From: Cytobacillus oceanisediminis | Lineage (GTDB): Bacteria > Bacillota > Bacilli > Bacillales > Cytobacillaceae | DNA length: 64,000 bases | Direction: 5' to 3' | Assembly: GCF_022811925.1 (NCBI RefSeq) | Contig: NZ_CP065511.1 | Span: 2,411,501-2,475,500, forward strand | Shown here: positions 51,801 through 60,195 of the stretch, one piece after another | How the letters are laid out: every line of letters begins with the position of its first letter | How positions within the stretch are numbered: position 1 is the first letter of the stretch | Made by a program: the position numbers and the translations under genes | The notes under the pieces: model-generated | Databases searched by the model: none | What the model saw: only the letters and a program-made list of their open reading frames with translations | What the model was told of the DNA's origin: nothing

Positions 51801-51994
51801 TTGATGAAGGATTTGGGACACTTGATCCCGAATCATTAGATCAGGCAATAGAGGCATTGATCGAAATTCAGAGCAGCGGAAGGCTTGTAGGCATTATCTC
51901 TCATGTTCCTGAGCTGAAGGAAAGAATTGATGCCCGTCTGGAAGTAACTGCAAGCCAGACAGGAAGCCGTACACAGTTTCAATTTTTAAATTAG
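48860..51994 (+). CDS. sbcC: DNA double-strand break ATPase SbcC (Rad50-type)
   Basis: The 1044-residue SMC-like ATPase has Walker A SGKTGSGKTTIFDGI near residue 33, long coiled coils (about 190-500 and 550-850), and a zinc-hook CPVCGSDHH between them near 527 that dimerises two molecules. Near the C-terminus it has the signature LSGGESFKAALALALGLAD and Walker B MFIDEGFGTLDPE. It forms the SbcCD nuclease with the preceding protein. All key motifs are intact. Confidence 0.95.
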   Translation: MKPLRLTMQAFGPYADSESIDFTELGNRTMFVISGKTGSGKTTIFDGISYAIYGKASGEDRNGPELRSQFAKNNTLTEISLEFILRNKRYYITRSPQQEKKKERGDGTTTVSAKAELYMYGENGEQRLLASNVRDVDEKIKEIMIIDSNQFRQILMIPQGEFRKLLTSESKDKEIILQRLFHTQIYKRIEEKLKEDATELKRTVEEQIKLRDQYFNQVQALYSAELKSYLEAGSVNDTLLLRLLAEEIKEMADGLDEMTEAGKKKKEQRDQLQQKLYEAEMVLKQLKTKEELKLRKEELEGQRDRFAGKENAIALAQKAALLNQQEQLCHELKKDLDAANADLNELQKNIGTLETLLKEKQDKWESEKNREEERKQGAEQVNHLQSMKEDILSYAKVEKLVRSLEKNLENLQLQKRQKDEAHQKADLQIKTLAEEKQDIEKSKLAQIENERNLEKLTDEIERLHRYEELHKEHQLLMNACSNKKNYFKKTSYRLKDAKLLVEELEGKWLHGQASILADRLQNGEACPVCGSDHHPNPAVSPHDIPDEKDLKEAKKQEAQIEAEKAKAESAFYEAQSRMNSSESGLAEITAQIQKHRTDFKQESLLVLKNTLADQKKDLLTRHAELKKKSSRLENCTAELEKTQQMKEALAAEIDRLQDQINDAAIMHAEKKSNLVRMTDAIPENLRSIEAYESSLKNAAEKLEIMQRQLETAQQNYQDAKSAHMAEQAKLETLQKQAVKIEEKLAAERRNFVQRMKDQGFEVYGEYRDAKKTEDQIRQLEGEVREYREEVRSVHDRYDELMQLLEGIEKPDLESLQVSLQETDEQLKLLQDQYTNLFMKKKQNEETMQKITEINENMKSLEERYKVIGHLYEISKGQNTYRITFERFVLAAFLDDILREANGRLSKMTSGRYMLLRKTDRSKGNAQSGLELLVFDQYTGQERHVKTLSGGESFKAALALALGLADVVQQYAGGVSLETMFIDEGFGTLDPESLDQAIEALIEIQSSGRLVGIISHVPELKERIDARLEVTASQTGSRTQFQFLN

Positions 51995-52001
51995 GATTCA
52001 G

Positions 52002-52034
52002 GGGAAAAAGGATAGACCTTCTATCCTTTTTCCC
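52002..52034 (+). terminator. Hairpin after sbcC
   Basis: A perfect 14-bp stem, GGGAAAAAGGATAG with its complement, has a 5-nt loop. The T-rich tract is inside the 3' arm rather than after it, so termination may be partial. Confidence 0.7.
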
Positions 52035-52059
52035 ATACTATTAAAGTTGGTGATGACTG

Positions 52060-52749
52060 TTGAGAAAGAAAGTCGTTTTATCATGGAGCGGAGGCAAAGA
52101 CAGCTGCCTGGCTCTTGATGTGCTGATAAAACAGGGGTTTGAGGTTGCATGCCTTCTGACAACGGTTCCGCAGGAGATTGGCAGAACCTTCGGGCATGGT
52201 GAAAAAAAGGAATTAATTCAGCTTCAGGCAAAAAGCTTATCCATACCTGCAGAGTTTATTTATTGTACTTTTGAAGATTACTCGGAGCGTTTCGTGAGTG
52301 ATTTAGGAAAAATAAAAGATAATTATGGGATTACAGGCATTGCATATGGGGATCTTTACTTGGATGGACACCGCGAATGGGGAGAAAAAACTGCAGCTGA
52401 GGCAGGATTGGATGCGGTATATCCTCTATGGATGGAGGAGAAAGAAAGTCTTAAGGCTTTAAAGGCTTTTGTGGAATCAGGCTATAAAGCCAAAGTCATA
52501 CGTGTCCGGGAAGAGGTATTGGACAGCTCCTGGCTGGGCAAAGAACTTAATCATGACTTTTTAAGCAAAATTGAAGCTGAACCTGTTTGCCCGATGGGTG
52601 AATCAGGTGAATATCATACATTTGTTTATGATGGTCCGCTATTTTCTAATAGCATCCAGCTGGACTCTCCTGAAATTATTCAGCTTGAAACCACAAAGAA
52701 ATTGGAATTTGGTGAGTTTAGGCTCGTTGAAAAAAAAAAACGTCATTGA
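52060..52749 (+). CDS. Diphthine-ammonia-ligase-type ATP pyrophosphatase (DUF71)
   Basis: The 229-residue protein has the PP-loop SWSGGKDSCLALD at residues 8-20 and the family stretches GIAYGDLYLDGHREW and EPVCPMGESGEYHTFVYDGP. In eukaryotes the related Dph6 amidates diphthine. Bacteria lack diphthamide, so the bacterial role is unknown, likely an ATP-dependent amidation or thiolation. The start is TTG with GTTGGTGATG before it. The C-terminus is Lys-rich (EKKKRH). A SET-domain gene follows 21 nt later, probably in the same operon. Confidence 0.8.
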   Translation: MRKKVVLSWSGGKDSCLALDVLIKQGFEVACLLTTVPQEIGRTFGHGEKKELIQLQAKSLSIPAEFIYCTFEDYSERFVSDLGKIKDNYGITGIAYGDLYLDGHREWGEKTAAEAGLDAVYPLWMEEKESLKALKAFVESGYKAKVIRVREEVLDSSWLGKELNHDFLSKIEAEPVCPMGESGEYHTFVYDGPLFSNSIQLDSPEIIQLETTKKLEFGEFRLVEKKKRH

Positions 52750-52770
52750 CGAGAATGTGCAGGTAACGAA

Positions 52771-53145
52771 ATGATTGAAATTAAGACATCAGCAGTAAGC
52801 GATGGCGAACATAACAGAGGAGTCTTTGCTACTCGCGATATTAAGAAGGGTGAACTGATTCATGAGGCTCCGGTCCTTCCTTATCCAAATAAGGAGCATC
52901 AGCATATTGAAAAAACGGCACTGGCAGATTATGCATTTGAATACGGGAAAAATCACAGTGCCATTTTATTAGGCTATGGGATGCTTTTTAACCATTCCTA
53001 CAAGCCCAATGCAGTATATGATATCAATTTTGACAATCATACCTTTGACTTTTTCGCCTATAGAGACATTAAAGCAGGTGAAGAGGTTCTGATTAATTAT
53101 AATGGGGAAGCTGATAATGATGATCCCCTTTGGTTTAATAAATAA
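52771..53145 (+). CDS. SET-domain protein (lysine methyltransferase-like)
   Basis: The 124-residue protein is a minimal SET domain. It has GVFATRDIKKGELIHEAPVLPYP near the start, NHSYKPNAVYDI near 73 (the NHS-x-x-PN AdoMet/catalytic motif), and AGEEVLINYNGE with the catalytic Tyr at the end. It lacks pre- and post-SET domains, as do other bacterial one-domain members. A protein-lysine substrate is inferred from the fold. It lies closely downstream of the ATP-pyrophosphatase gene. Confidence 0.85.
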   Translation: MIEIKTSAVSDGEHNRGVFATRDIKKGELIHEAPVLPYPNKEHQHIEKTALADYAFEYGKNHSAILLGYGMLFNHSYKPNAVYDINFDNHTFDFFAYRDIKAGEEVLINYNGEADNDDPLWFNK

Positions 53146-53213
53146 TTTTATTGGAGACTAGACTTTCTTGGCCCGGAGAGTTATAGTCTCCAGCCCAGAA
53201 GGGAGAGAATTTT

Positions 53214-53945
53214 TTGTCCGGAGTATTTTCTCATGATTATAAAGCTTTCCCTTTTTTGGTTTTTTCCGCCCCTCATATTGCCATGATTGTGTTATTTGCA
53301 GCGGCAGCCGTGCTTTTATTCATATTCAGAAAAGTGCTATACCGGCTTGATCAAAAATTCAGGCTGTATATGTTTCTATTGCTTTTTACATTGGAACTGC
53401 TTTACCATCTCTGGCTTTATCTTGGCGGGAAATGGGAAATTTCCTTCACTCTGCCGCTTCAGCTTTGCTCCATAAGCTTAGTTCTTTGCTTGTTATTATT
53501 AGCATCGAAATCTAAGGCCGTCTTCCAGATTGTCTATTTCATAGGCGTTACGGGGGCATTAATGGCCATCCTGACTCCTGAGCTGTTTTTAGGCTTTCCT
53601 CATTTTCGTTATTTTCAATTTTTTATTACTCATAATATAATCGTTTGGACTTGCCTTTATTTCGTGTTTGTTCATCAATTCAAGCCCACAGGGAAGGGGC
53701 TGTTCCAATCTTTTATCTTCCTGAATCTCTGTGCAGCGGCGGCATTTTTCGCAAACAAGCTAACAGGAGGAAACTATATGTTCCTGTCCCGTAAGCCGGA
53801 GAATACTTCTTTATTAGATTACTTCGGACCTTACCCTTATTACATAATAACACTGGAAATAGCGGCATTATTCCTGTTTTCATTACTGTTGCTGCCATTT
53901 AAAATGATTGGCAAAAATAAAGCTGGAAAGGCGGAATCTGCTTGA
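53214..53945 (+). CDS. TIGR02206/YwaF-type integral membrane protein
   Basis: The 243-residue protein has six or seven membrane segments, with the family's polar pairs in membrane regions (LYHLWLYLGGKWEISFTLPLQLCSIS; LGFPHFRYFQFFITHNIIVW) and GGNYMFLSRKPENTSLLDYFGPYPYY near the end. YwaF-like proteins resemble TMEM164-type acyltransferases, but the bacterial function is unknown. The start is TTG behind AAGGGAGAG. Its stop overlaps the start of the pantothenate kinase frame (TTGA). Confidence 0.78.
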   Translation: MSGVFSHDYKAFPFLVFSAPHIAMIVLFAAAAVLLFIFRKVLYRLDQKFRLYMFLLLFTLELLYHLWLYLGGKWEISFTLPLQLCSISLVLCLLLLASKSKAVFQIVYFIGVTGALMAILTPELFLGFPHFRYFQFFITHNIIVWTCLYFVFVHQFKPTGKGLFQSFIFLNLCAAAAFFANKLTGGNYMFLSRKPENTSLLDYFGPYPYYIITLEIAALFLFSLLLLPFKMIGKNKAGKAESA

Positions 53946-54746
53946 AACCTGCAAAAATAGGAATTGATGCTGGAGGTTCTCTGCTGAAAATGGCATTTGA
54001 AGAACATGGTCAAATCCATTACAAAAGCTATTCGATTGATGAGCTGTATAGTTCTATGAATTGGCTGAAGATGACTGCTCCTGATGCGCCAATTGCTTTG
54101 ACAGGCGGGAAGGCTGAATACCTTCAAAAAGAGTTTTTTCAGAATGCCCGTATTATTCCTGAATTTGAGTCTTCCAGTATAGGTGCATCCTATTTGATGA
54201 AGCAAGATGGAATATCCTATGAAAATTTTCTCTTAATAAATATAGGCACAGGAACTTCGATTTGCCTAAAGAAGGAAAGGGACATTTCACGGTTGTCCGG
54301 GAGCGGCGTCGGCGGGGGCACTTTGATGGGATTGGGGAGATTGCTGACTGGTGAAAAAGATTTTTCCAAGCTCGTTTCACTGGCTGGCAGCGGGAAAGCG
54401 GAGAATGCAGATTTAATGGTCAAAGATATTTATTCACCATTCGATTCACCGTTAGATGGAAGCCTGACTGCAAGCAATTTTGGGAAAATTAAAGATGATC
54501 AAGTAAGCAAGGAAGACAAAGCTGCCAAGTTTAACTAACATGATTGCAGAAACGATTGTACTCCTAAGTACTCAGGCAGCAGTTCAGCACCAAATTGACG
54601 ACATTATTTATATAGGAAGCACACTTCGGCATAATGCCCCGTTAAAGCACCTTTTAGAGAAGTATACCGCCATGCTTGGCAAGAAACCTCTCTTTATTCA
54701 AAATGGGGAGTCTTGTGGAGTATTAGGTGCGCTGCTGTCCTTATAA
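53942..54746 (+). pseudogene. coaW: Type II pantothenate kinase (CoaW-like), frameshifted
   Basis: The first part (53942-54538, 198 residues) carries the ASKHA-fold phosphate motif GIDAGGSLLKMAF, LTGGKAEYL, NIGTGTSICL and GVGGGTLMGLGRLL, and ends abnormally at ...KAAKFN-stop. The second part continues in the +1 frame as SLTNMIAETIVLLSTQAAV, IYIGSTLRHNAPL and NGESCGVLGALL, the normal C-terminus of this kinase. One extra base at about 54526-54528 accounts for the break. Without it the protein would be about 267 residues, the usual length. It is either a recent null mutation or a sequencing error. A type III kinase (CoaX) elsewhere could cover the CoA pathway. Confidence 0.85.
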
Positions 54747-54819
54747 AACCAGATGATTGAAAGATTCTTTTTTTAAGGATACAGTTGAAAAAGAATGCAA
54801 AAAGAAGCAGGTGGCAGAT

Positions 54820-56700
54820 TTGACGAAAAGATACTTTACAATCGGTATGGCTGGCCATATCGATCATGGAAAAACTACATTGACAAAAGCATTAACAAAT
54901 GTGGATACAGATAGGCTTAAAGAAGAAAAAGAAAGGCAAATATCCATAGAACTAGGATTTGCCCCTTTATATGAAGATGAGGAAATTCAAATTTCAGTAG
55001 TGGATGTACCGGGTCATGAACGTTTTATCAGGCAAATGATTGCCGGTGTTGCAGGTATAGACTTAGTCATTCTGGCTGTCGCAGCAGACGAAGGAGTTAT
55101 GCCGCAAACAAGAGAGCACCTGGAGATTCTTGATTTTCTGGGAATCCAAAATGGCATTGTCGCCATAACAAAGATTGATCGTGTGGACGAAGAGTTCACC
55201 GGCCTTGTAAAAGAAGAAATCCTTGAGGAACTGAAAGGAACTGTTTTTGAAGATGCTCCATTTATTTTAACAGATAGCCTGTCAGGCAAAGGGATTGAAG
55301 AGTTAAAGCAGATGATTATCCTTACGCTGAAAGATCGGGACACACGGGATGCTAAAGGCGCATTCCGTCTTCCAATCGACCAGGTATTTACGGTGAAAGG
55401 CCAGGGAACTGTAGTCAGAGGCACTGTTTATGAAGGAAAAGTCGAAGAAGGACAACTTCTGAAAATCATGCCAAATGGTATAGAGACCAGGGCACGCCAG
55501 CTGCAGGTACATCATCAGCCTGCAAAAGCGGCATTTGCAGGGCAAAGGACAGCTATTAACCTTTCGGGAGTTTCTAAGGAGGATATAGAGCGGGGCGAGG
55601 TCCTTGTATCCTCTGAGCATTTCAGCGTCACGAAAACCATTGATGTAGCAGTAAGAATGGTGGGAGATTTAGAGCATATCGTCAAACAGAGAATGCCGGT
55701 CAAATGCCATATTGGTACAGCTGAAGTCATGGGCAGAATCGTCTTTTTTGACCGTAATGAATTATCCAATTCAGAAGGAGAAATTCTCTGCCAGCTCCGT
55801 TTAGATGAGGAAATCGTCGCAAAAAGGGGAGACCGGTTCATTTTAAGAAGGCCTAGTCCCCAGGAGACAATCGGCGGGGGCTGGGTTATCGATCCCAACG
55901 GGGAAAAATACCGGTTCGGCCAAAAAACCATTGAGGACTTAAGCAGGAAAAAAGAAGGGACTCCGAAAGATCGCATAAAAGCGGTGTTGTCCGATGATAA
56001 GGTCCTTTCGGTTTCAGAGATTACAGCAAAAACTTCACTGGATGAATTGACGGTTAAAGAAATACTTAAAGAAGAAGATTTCCTGAGCATTAACAGCAAG
56101 GAATTCACCTTATTAGCCATAAGAGAGGCAATAGAGGAAGAAATAGCTGACCGCCTGAATGAGTTCCACCTGGAAAATCCAATGAAGCAAGGGGTCAATA
56201 AAGCAGAATTACTGCAGGCAATGCAGAAAAAATATCCTAAAACCCTGGTTGAATTTGTCTTAAATTCAGGGATTGAAGAGAGTGCGTTCCAACGAAATGG
56301 CCAGTTTCTGCAGAATAAAGGTTTCAATCCTCATATACCGAAAAGCTGGCAAAAACGCACTGACAATCTTCTTGCTGAATTAAAAAAAGACGGCTATAAA
56401 GTAAAGCCTTTCGATGAATATTATGCTTCTGCAGGAATCCCTGAGAATCTCAAAGGAGACTTAAAACGATATTTAGAAGACCAGGAAATCGCAGTACCGC
56501 TCGATGCTCAATACTATTGGCATGGCGATCATTTTAGAAAAGCAGTAGAAGAACTGAAAAAGAGCACAGCTGTTGAATTTGAAGTGGGCAATGCAAAGGA
56601 AGTATTGGGCCTTTCCAGAAAGTATATGATTCCTTTCCTCGAAAAACTTGATTCTTTGGGAATGACACGCAGAGCAGAAAATAAGAGAATATGGATTTAA
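54820..56700 (+). CDS. selB: Selenocysteine-specific translation elongation factor SelB
   Basis: The 626-residue GTPase delivers Sec-tRNA to UGA codons marked by SECIS elements. GTPase motifs: AGHIDHGKTTLTKAL (near 9), the switch II DVPGHERF and TKID. EF-Tu-like domains 2-3 follow (FTVKGQGTVVRGTVYEG; RPSPQETIGGGWVIDP), then the SelB-specific winged-helix repeats up to the C-terminal RKYMIPFLEKLDSLGMTRRAENKRIW. The frame opens at TTG 54757, but AGGTGG 5 nt before TTG 54820 gives the family start MTKRYFTIG. No selA, selD or tRNA-Sec is seen nearby; selB is isolated here. Confidence 0.92.
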   Translation: MTKRYFTIGMAGHIDHGKTTLTKALTNVDTDRLKEEKERQISIELGFAPLYEDEEIQISVVDVPGHERFIRQMIAGVAGIDLVILAVAADEGVMPQTREHLEILDFLGIQNGIVAITKIDRVDEEFTGLVKEEILEELKGTVFEDAPFILTDSLSGKGIEELKQMIILTLKDRDTRDAKGAFRLPIDQVFTVKGQGTVVRGTVYEGKVEEGQLLKIMPNGIETRARQLQVHHQPAKAAFAGQRTAINLSGVSKEDIERGEVLVSSEHFSVTKTIDVAVRMVGDLEHIVKQRMPVKCHIGTAEVMGRIVFFDRNELSNSEGEILCQLRLDEEIVAKRGDRFILRRPSPQETIGGGWVIDPNGEKYRFGQKTIEDLSRKKEGTPKDRIKAVLSDDKVLSVSEITAKTSLDELTVKEILKEEDFLSINSKEFTLLAIREAIEEEIADRLNEFHLENPMKQGVNKAELLQAMQKKYPKTLVEFVLNSGIEESAFQRNGQFLQNKGFNPHIPKSWQKRTDNLLAELKKDGYKVKPFDEYYASAGIPENLKGDLKRYLEDQEIAVPLDAQYYWHGDHFRKAVEELKKSTAVEFEVGNAKEVLGLSRKYMIPFLEKLDSLGMTRRAENKRIWI

Positions 56701-56712
56701 AGAGTTTTCTTT

Positions 56713-56750
56713 AAATAGATCAGCTTTTGAATGCTGATCTATTTTTTGTT
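56713..56750 (+). terminator. Terminator of selB
   Basis: ATAGATCAGC pairs with GCTGATCTAT with an 8-nt loop, followed by T5. The 56751-56980 gap after it shows no other feature. Confidence 0.88.
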
Positions 56751-56980
56751 TATGAAGAAGAAAGTTTAATTAGAATAATCAGAAATATGACGAAAAACTA
56801 CCCGGTTTCGCCTGTTAGCATGGAAATTACTACTAATTAATACAGGATAAATTTACTGCAACTTAACCACTTGAGGAAATGCTATGAAATTATAGATGAT
56901 TTTACCTGTTTGTCCATTATTTTCAGATAGGATTTTACTAGAATTATTACTAATATTAGGTTGTCAAAGAAATTTAAGGA

Positions 56981-57976
56981 GTGTACAACTTGAAGAAACA
57001 ACTACTTACAATGGCTGCGACAGCTGGTTTTTTGATTACACCGTTCAATGGAGAAGCAAGTGCTCATGAAAATAAATATATAATTCAGTCTGGAGACACT
57101 CTATGGGGAATCTCCCGCTCTAATAATCTTTCAATTGAAGAGTTAAAGACATGGAATAATATTTCAGGATCGATAATATATAAAGGACAAGCTTTGACTC
57201 TGCTGGCACCGCATGGCCATGACGCTTCAACAGGCGGGTCTAAAAGCGGTACAGTCAGCTACACAGTGAAATCAGGCGATACTTTATGGGGAATTGCAAG
57301 AACTCACGTCCTTTCCGTCAGTACACTAAAGAGTCTAAACGGAATCAGCAGTGACACGATATATCCAGGCCAAAAGCTTAAAGTGAAAGGATCGGCTAAC
57401 ACTGCTGCACCTTCTGCTCCTGCTAGCACTGGATCTTACACCATCAAAAGAGGAGACACTCTTTCAGGGATTGCATCTCGCCATAACTTATCGGTTTCAC
57501 AATTAAAGGCAATGAATAACCTATCTTCTGACTTAATTTATGCTGGCCAGACTCTAAAAGTATCTGGTACGGCATCGAGCAAGCCGGCAGAATCACAGGT
57601 AGCAGGCCAAACGACGTCAAAGGTGAATGAACTCATTACTGAGGCAAAAAAATACATCGGTTCACCATATGAATGGGCAGGAAGCACACCTGCTGGATTC
57701 GACTGCAGCGGCTACTTGAACTATGTATATGGTAAAGCAGGAATCTCAATTCCTCGTACTGTAGCATCCATTTGGAGCGCGACAAAACATGTTACAGCAC
57801 CAAGAGTGGGCGATTTGGTTTTCTTTGAAACATACAAGTCAGGCCCATCACATGCGGGAATTTATCTTGGTAATTACAAATTCATTCATGCTGGTTCTTC
57901 ACGCGGTGTAGAAATCAGCGACATGAATAATTCATATTGGAAGCCTCGTTATTTAGGGGCGAAAACGACTTTTTAA
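56981..57976 (+). CDS. LysM-NlpC/P60 peptidoglycan endopeptidase (LytE/CwlS type)
   Basis: The 331-residue secreted wall hydrolase has a signal peptide (about residues 1-28, ending GEASA). Three LysM repeats follow at about 33-76, 89-132 and 151-194 (YTVKSGDTLWGIAR, YTIKRGDTLSGIAS types), joined by Ser/Ala/Gly linkers. The C-terminal NlpC/P60 domain has the catalytic Cys in FDCSGYLNYVYG (near 245) and the His residues in SHAGIYLG and FIHAGSSRG. It cuts D-Glu-DAP stem-peptide bonds during growth or separation. The start is TTG behind TAAGGAG. No clear WalR or sigma-I site was found. Confidence 0.93.
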   Translation: MYNLKKQLLTMAATAGFLITPFNGEASAHENKYIIQSGDTLWGISRSNNLSIEELKTWNNISGSIIYKGQALTLLAPHGHDASTGGSKSGTVSYTVKSGDTLWGIARTHVLSVSTLKSLNGISSDTIYPGQKLKVKGSANTAAPSAPASTGSYTIKRGDTLSGIASRHNLSVSQLKAMNNLSSDLIYAGQTLKVSGTASSKPAESQVAGQTTSKVNELITEAKKYIGSPYEWAGSTPAGFDCSGYLNYVYGKAGISIPRTVASIWSATKHVTAPRVGDLVFFETYKSGPSHAGIYLGNYKFIHAGSSRGVEISDMNNSYWKPRYLGAKTTF

Positions 57977-57989
57977 GAAATCTTCTGAT

Positions 57990-58032
57990 GGAAAAAGTAC
58001 TCAACGCTCTAAAGCTGCGTTGAGTACTTTTA
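57990..58032. terminator. Bidirectional terminator between wall hydrolase and csbD genes
   Basis: A perfect 15-bp inverted repeat, AAAAGTACTCAACGC with its complement, has a 9-nt loop and T-rich ends on both strands. Confidence 0.9.
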
Positions 58033-58224
58033 TTAATCTCTGCGATCATTGAAAGTCTTTGACAGTGCTTGCTTTGCATCTCCCCATTTTTCCTGTGCCT
58101 GTCCTTTTAATTTTTCCATATTTCCTTCAGCTTCTTTGGATTCATTATTGGTCAGCTTGCCGTATTGCTTTTTAAATTCACCTTTTAATTGATCCACATT
58201 GCCGTTTGTTTGATCTTTGTTCAT
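58033..58224 (-). CDS. csbD: CsbD-family general stress protein
   Basis: The 63-residue hydrophilic protein (DQLKGEFKKQYGKLTNNESKE, then EGNMEKLKGQAQEKWGDAKQAL) has the two CsbD-like repeats. In B. subtilis CsbD is a sigma-B-dependent stress protein of unknown mechanism. Here a good sigma-B promoter lies just upstream, which supports the same control. GGAGGAG precedes the ATG. Confidence 0.92.
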   Translation of the reverse strand: MNKDQTNGNVDQLKGEFKKQYGKLTNNESKEAEGNMEKLKGQAQEKWGDAKQALSKTFNDRRD

Positions 58225-58260
58225 AAGTATCTCCTCCTCTGTTATGGCTTTCTATTTTGT

Positions 58261-58285
58261 ATACCCAAAACCTATTTTCCAAAAC
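58261..58285 (-). promoter_or_regulatory. Sigma-B promoter of csbD
   Basis: On the minus strand GTTTTG is followed after 13 nt by GGGTAT, matching the sigma-B consensus GTTTAA-N12-15-GGGTAT closely. It lies about 40 nt upstream of the csbD start. Confidence 0.8.
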
Positions 58286-58460
58286 AAATAAATATATTTT
58301 TTCTTTCTAGCAAATGAATTAATTTGCTTGTCTACCAGTAAGGATTGACTTCCTATTATTAATTATGGAATTCATTCTTTAAAAAGGTGAAGTTTCGAAA
58401 AAGTCTTGTTAAAATAAGAAGGATCAATCTGAGGAACCCTCAAAGAAAGGACAAAAAACC

Positions 58461-59015
58461 TTGCTTTTTAGACAATTAAGAAGATTTCTTGTTTTTTTAT
58501 TATTGATATCGACTATCGGACTTTTATTCTATCAATATATTCGATTTATAGAAGAACCTGACTTTACAGAAGTTCCACCGCCAACTGCTCTGCACCCTGT
58601 CGTTGCAGAAAAGAAAGAAGAACTTATTGCTCAGGCTGCTGACAAAGGCATTAACGTAGTCATCACCCAGGATTTCAGAAGTATAGAAGAACAGAATGCC
58701 CTATACGAAAAAGGGCGCTCAGCGGAGGGGAATATTGTTACACATGCTAAAGGGGGAGAGTCTTACCATAATTTCGGTCTGGCGATTGATTTCGCCCTGA
58801 TGTCGGTAGAAGGCCAGGTTATCTGGGATATGCAGTATGACGGCAACGGCAACAGCAAGGCGGATTGGATGGAGGTCGTTGAAATGGCAAAGGATCTTGG
58901 TTTTGAATGGGGCGGGGATTGGGCACAATTCAAAGACTACCCTCATCTCCAAATGGACTTTGGACTTACCATCTGGGAGCTGCAAAGAGGCAAGTGGCCG
59001 CCTGAAACTGAATGA
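58461..59015 (+). CDS. M15-family peptidoglycan peptidase, CwlK/VanY-like
   Basis: The 184-residue exported or membrane-anchored enzyme has an N-terminal hydrophobic segment (FLVFLLLISTIGLLFYQYI). The M15 zinc-peptidase motifs follow: SYHNFGLAIDFAL (His and Asp ligands) and HLQMDF (third ligand), with TQDFRSIEEQNALYEKG upstream. Relatives include CwlK (L-Ala-D-Glu endopeptidase) and VanY D,D-carboxypeptidase; the short form fits CwlK best. The start is TTG with AAGAAAGGA upstream. A terminator follows. Confidence 0.87.
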   Translation: MLFRQLRRFLVFLLLISTIGLLFYQYIRFIEEPDFTEVPPPTALHPVVAEKKEELIAQAADKGINVVITQDFRSIEEQNALYEKGRSAEGNIVTHAKGGESYHNFGLAIDFALMSVEGQVIWDMQYDGNGNSKADWMEVVEMAKDLGFEWGGDWAQFKDYPHLQMDFGLTIWELQRGKWPPETE

Positions 59016-59022
59016 TGATATA

Positions 59023-59063
59023 AAAGAACCTGCACTCATAGTATATGGTGCAGGTTCTTCTTT
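59023..59063. terminator. Bidirectional terminator between peptidase genes
   Basis: AAGAACCTGCAC pairs with GTGCAGGTTCTT with a 12-nt loop. T-rich sequence follows on the plus strand and A-rich sequence precedes it. Confidence 0.82.
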
Positions 59064-59068
59064 CTTTG

Positions 59069-60118
59069 TTAAAGTACCATCTCTGACTGTACATAGTGAT
59101 ACAGCAGCTTAGCTGTATTCTCAATTGAATCCTCATGTGTACGTTCGAATGCATGGGAAGAATCAATTCCAGGACCGATTAAGCCGTGGACAATATCATG
59201 GCCAGCACGGATGGCTGCCGAAGCATCGGATCCGTAGAAAGGGTAAATATCCAGTTTGTAGTCAATTCCATTTTCCTTGGCAAGCTGAACCAGACGCTTT
59301 CTTAGTTCGTAGTGATAGGGGCCGCTTGCATCCTTCACACAGATGGAAACGGTGTACTCATCAGTGGATTGGCCATCACCCATAGCACCCATATCAACAG
59401 CCAGATATTCTACAGTCTCCGGTGTGATATTGGAGTTTCCGCCATATCCAATTTCTTCATTATTTGAAATGAGGAAGTGGGTAGTATATGGCAGCTCAAT
59501 GTTATCGGACTTCAGTTGTTTAATCAGCTGAAGAAGGATCGCGACACTTGCCTTGTCGTCAAGATGGCGTGATTTAATGAATCCTGCCGGAGTGGTCTGC
59601 ACACGAGGATCAAAGGAAACAAAATCCCCAACTTCTATGCCCAGTGCACGCACATCCTCAGCATTATGTATTTTTTCATCAACGCGGACTTCCATGTTTT
59701 CCTGGTTTCTTTCTGCTTTTCCGGCATCTTTATATACATGAACAGAAGTTTGATGCATAAGAATGGTGCCGGTGAATTTACTGCCTGAAGATGTTTCGAT
59801 TTCGCAATATTCGCCTTCAATAGAGTTATATTTGAATCCGCCGATCAGGTCAATCTTCAGTCGTCCGCTTGGCTTAATTTCTTTCACAATCGCTCCAAGG
59901 GTATCAACATGGGCAGTCAGCATCCGGTGATGATTTTGGTCTTTTCCGGGAAGAGCAGCAATTAGCCCTCCTTTGCGATTGCGTTTTGTTTCAACATTAA
60001 GCTCATTCAAAAACTTTTCCACATATGTAATCACTTCATTGGTATTTCCGGATGGACTTGGAATAGAAACGATTTCTTTTAGTAAGTTAATGGTTTCTTT
60101 TGTGTTAGGGTATGCCAT
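59069..60118 (-). CDS. M42-family metallo-aminopeptidase
   Basis: The 349-residue cytoplasmic peptidase has the co-catalytic metal ligands in TAHVDTLGA, SRHLDDKASVA, SNNEEIGYGG and the C-terminal SSHAFERTHEDS. M42 enzymes (YsdC/FrvX-like, tetrahedral aminopeptidases) form dodecamers and release N-terminal residues from peptides. All ligands are present. GAGGAG precedes the ATG. It is monocistronic, sharing a terminator with the converging CwlK-like gene. Confidence 0.9.
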   Translation of the reverse strand: MAYPNTKETINLLKEIVSIPSPSGNTNEVITYVEKFLNELNVETKRNRKGGLIAALPGKDQNHHRMLTAHVDTLGAIVKEIKPSGRLKIDLIGGFKYNSIEGEYCEIETSSGSKFTGTILMHQTSVHVYKDAGKAERNQENMEVRVDEKIHNAEDVRALGIEVGDFVSFDPRVQTTPAGFIKSRHLDDKASVAILLQLIKQLKSDNIELPYTTHFLISNNEEIGYGGNSNITPETVEYLAVDMGAMGDGQSTDEYTVSICVKDASGPYHYELRKRLVQLAKENGIDYKLDIYPFYGSDASAAIRAGHDIVHGLIGPGIDSSHAFERTHEDSIENTAKLLYHYVQSEMVL

Positions 60119-60195
60119 ATAGAAAATCTCCTCTCAAATTATTCACGCGCAATTCTTATTATACTGTTATTTCTTGGGATAAGCATGCCCTATAA

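Noticed and set aside
54523..54540. Programmed ribosomal frameshift in the pantothenate kinase gene
   Set aside because: No slippery heptamer, prfB-like stop context or downstream structure was seen, so a mutation or sequencing error is simpler.
55515..56327. 270-codon minus-strand open frame inside selB
   Set aside because: Shadow of the SelB winged-helix region: Ser-rich, no ribosome binding site, no recognisable domain.
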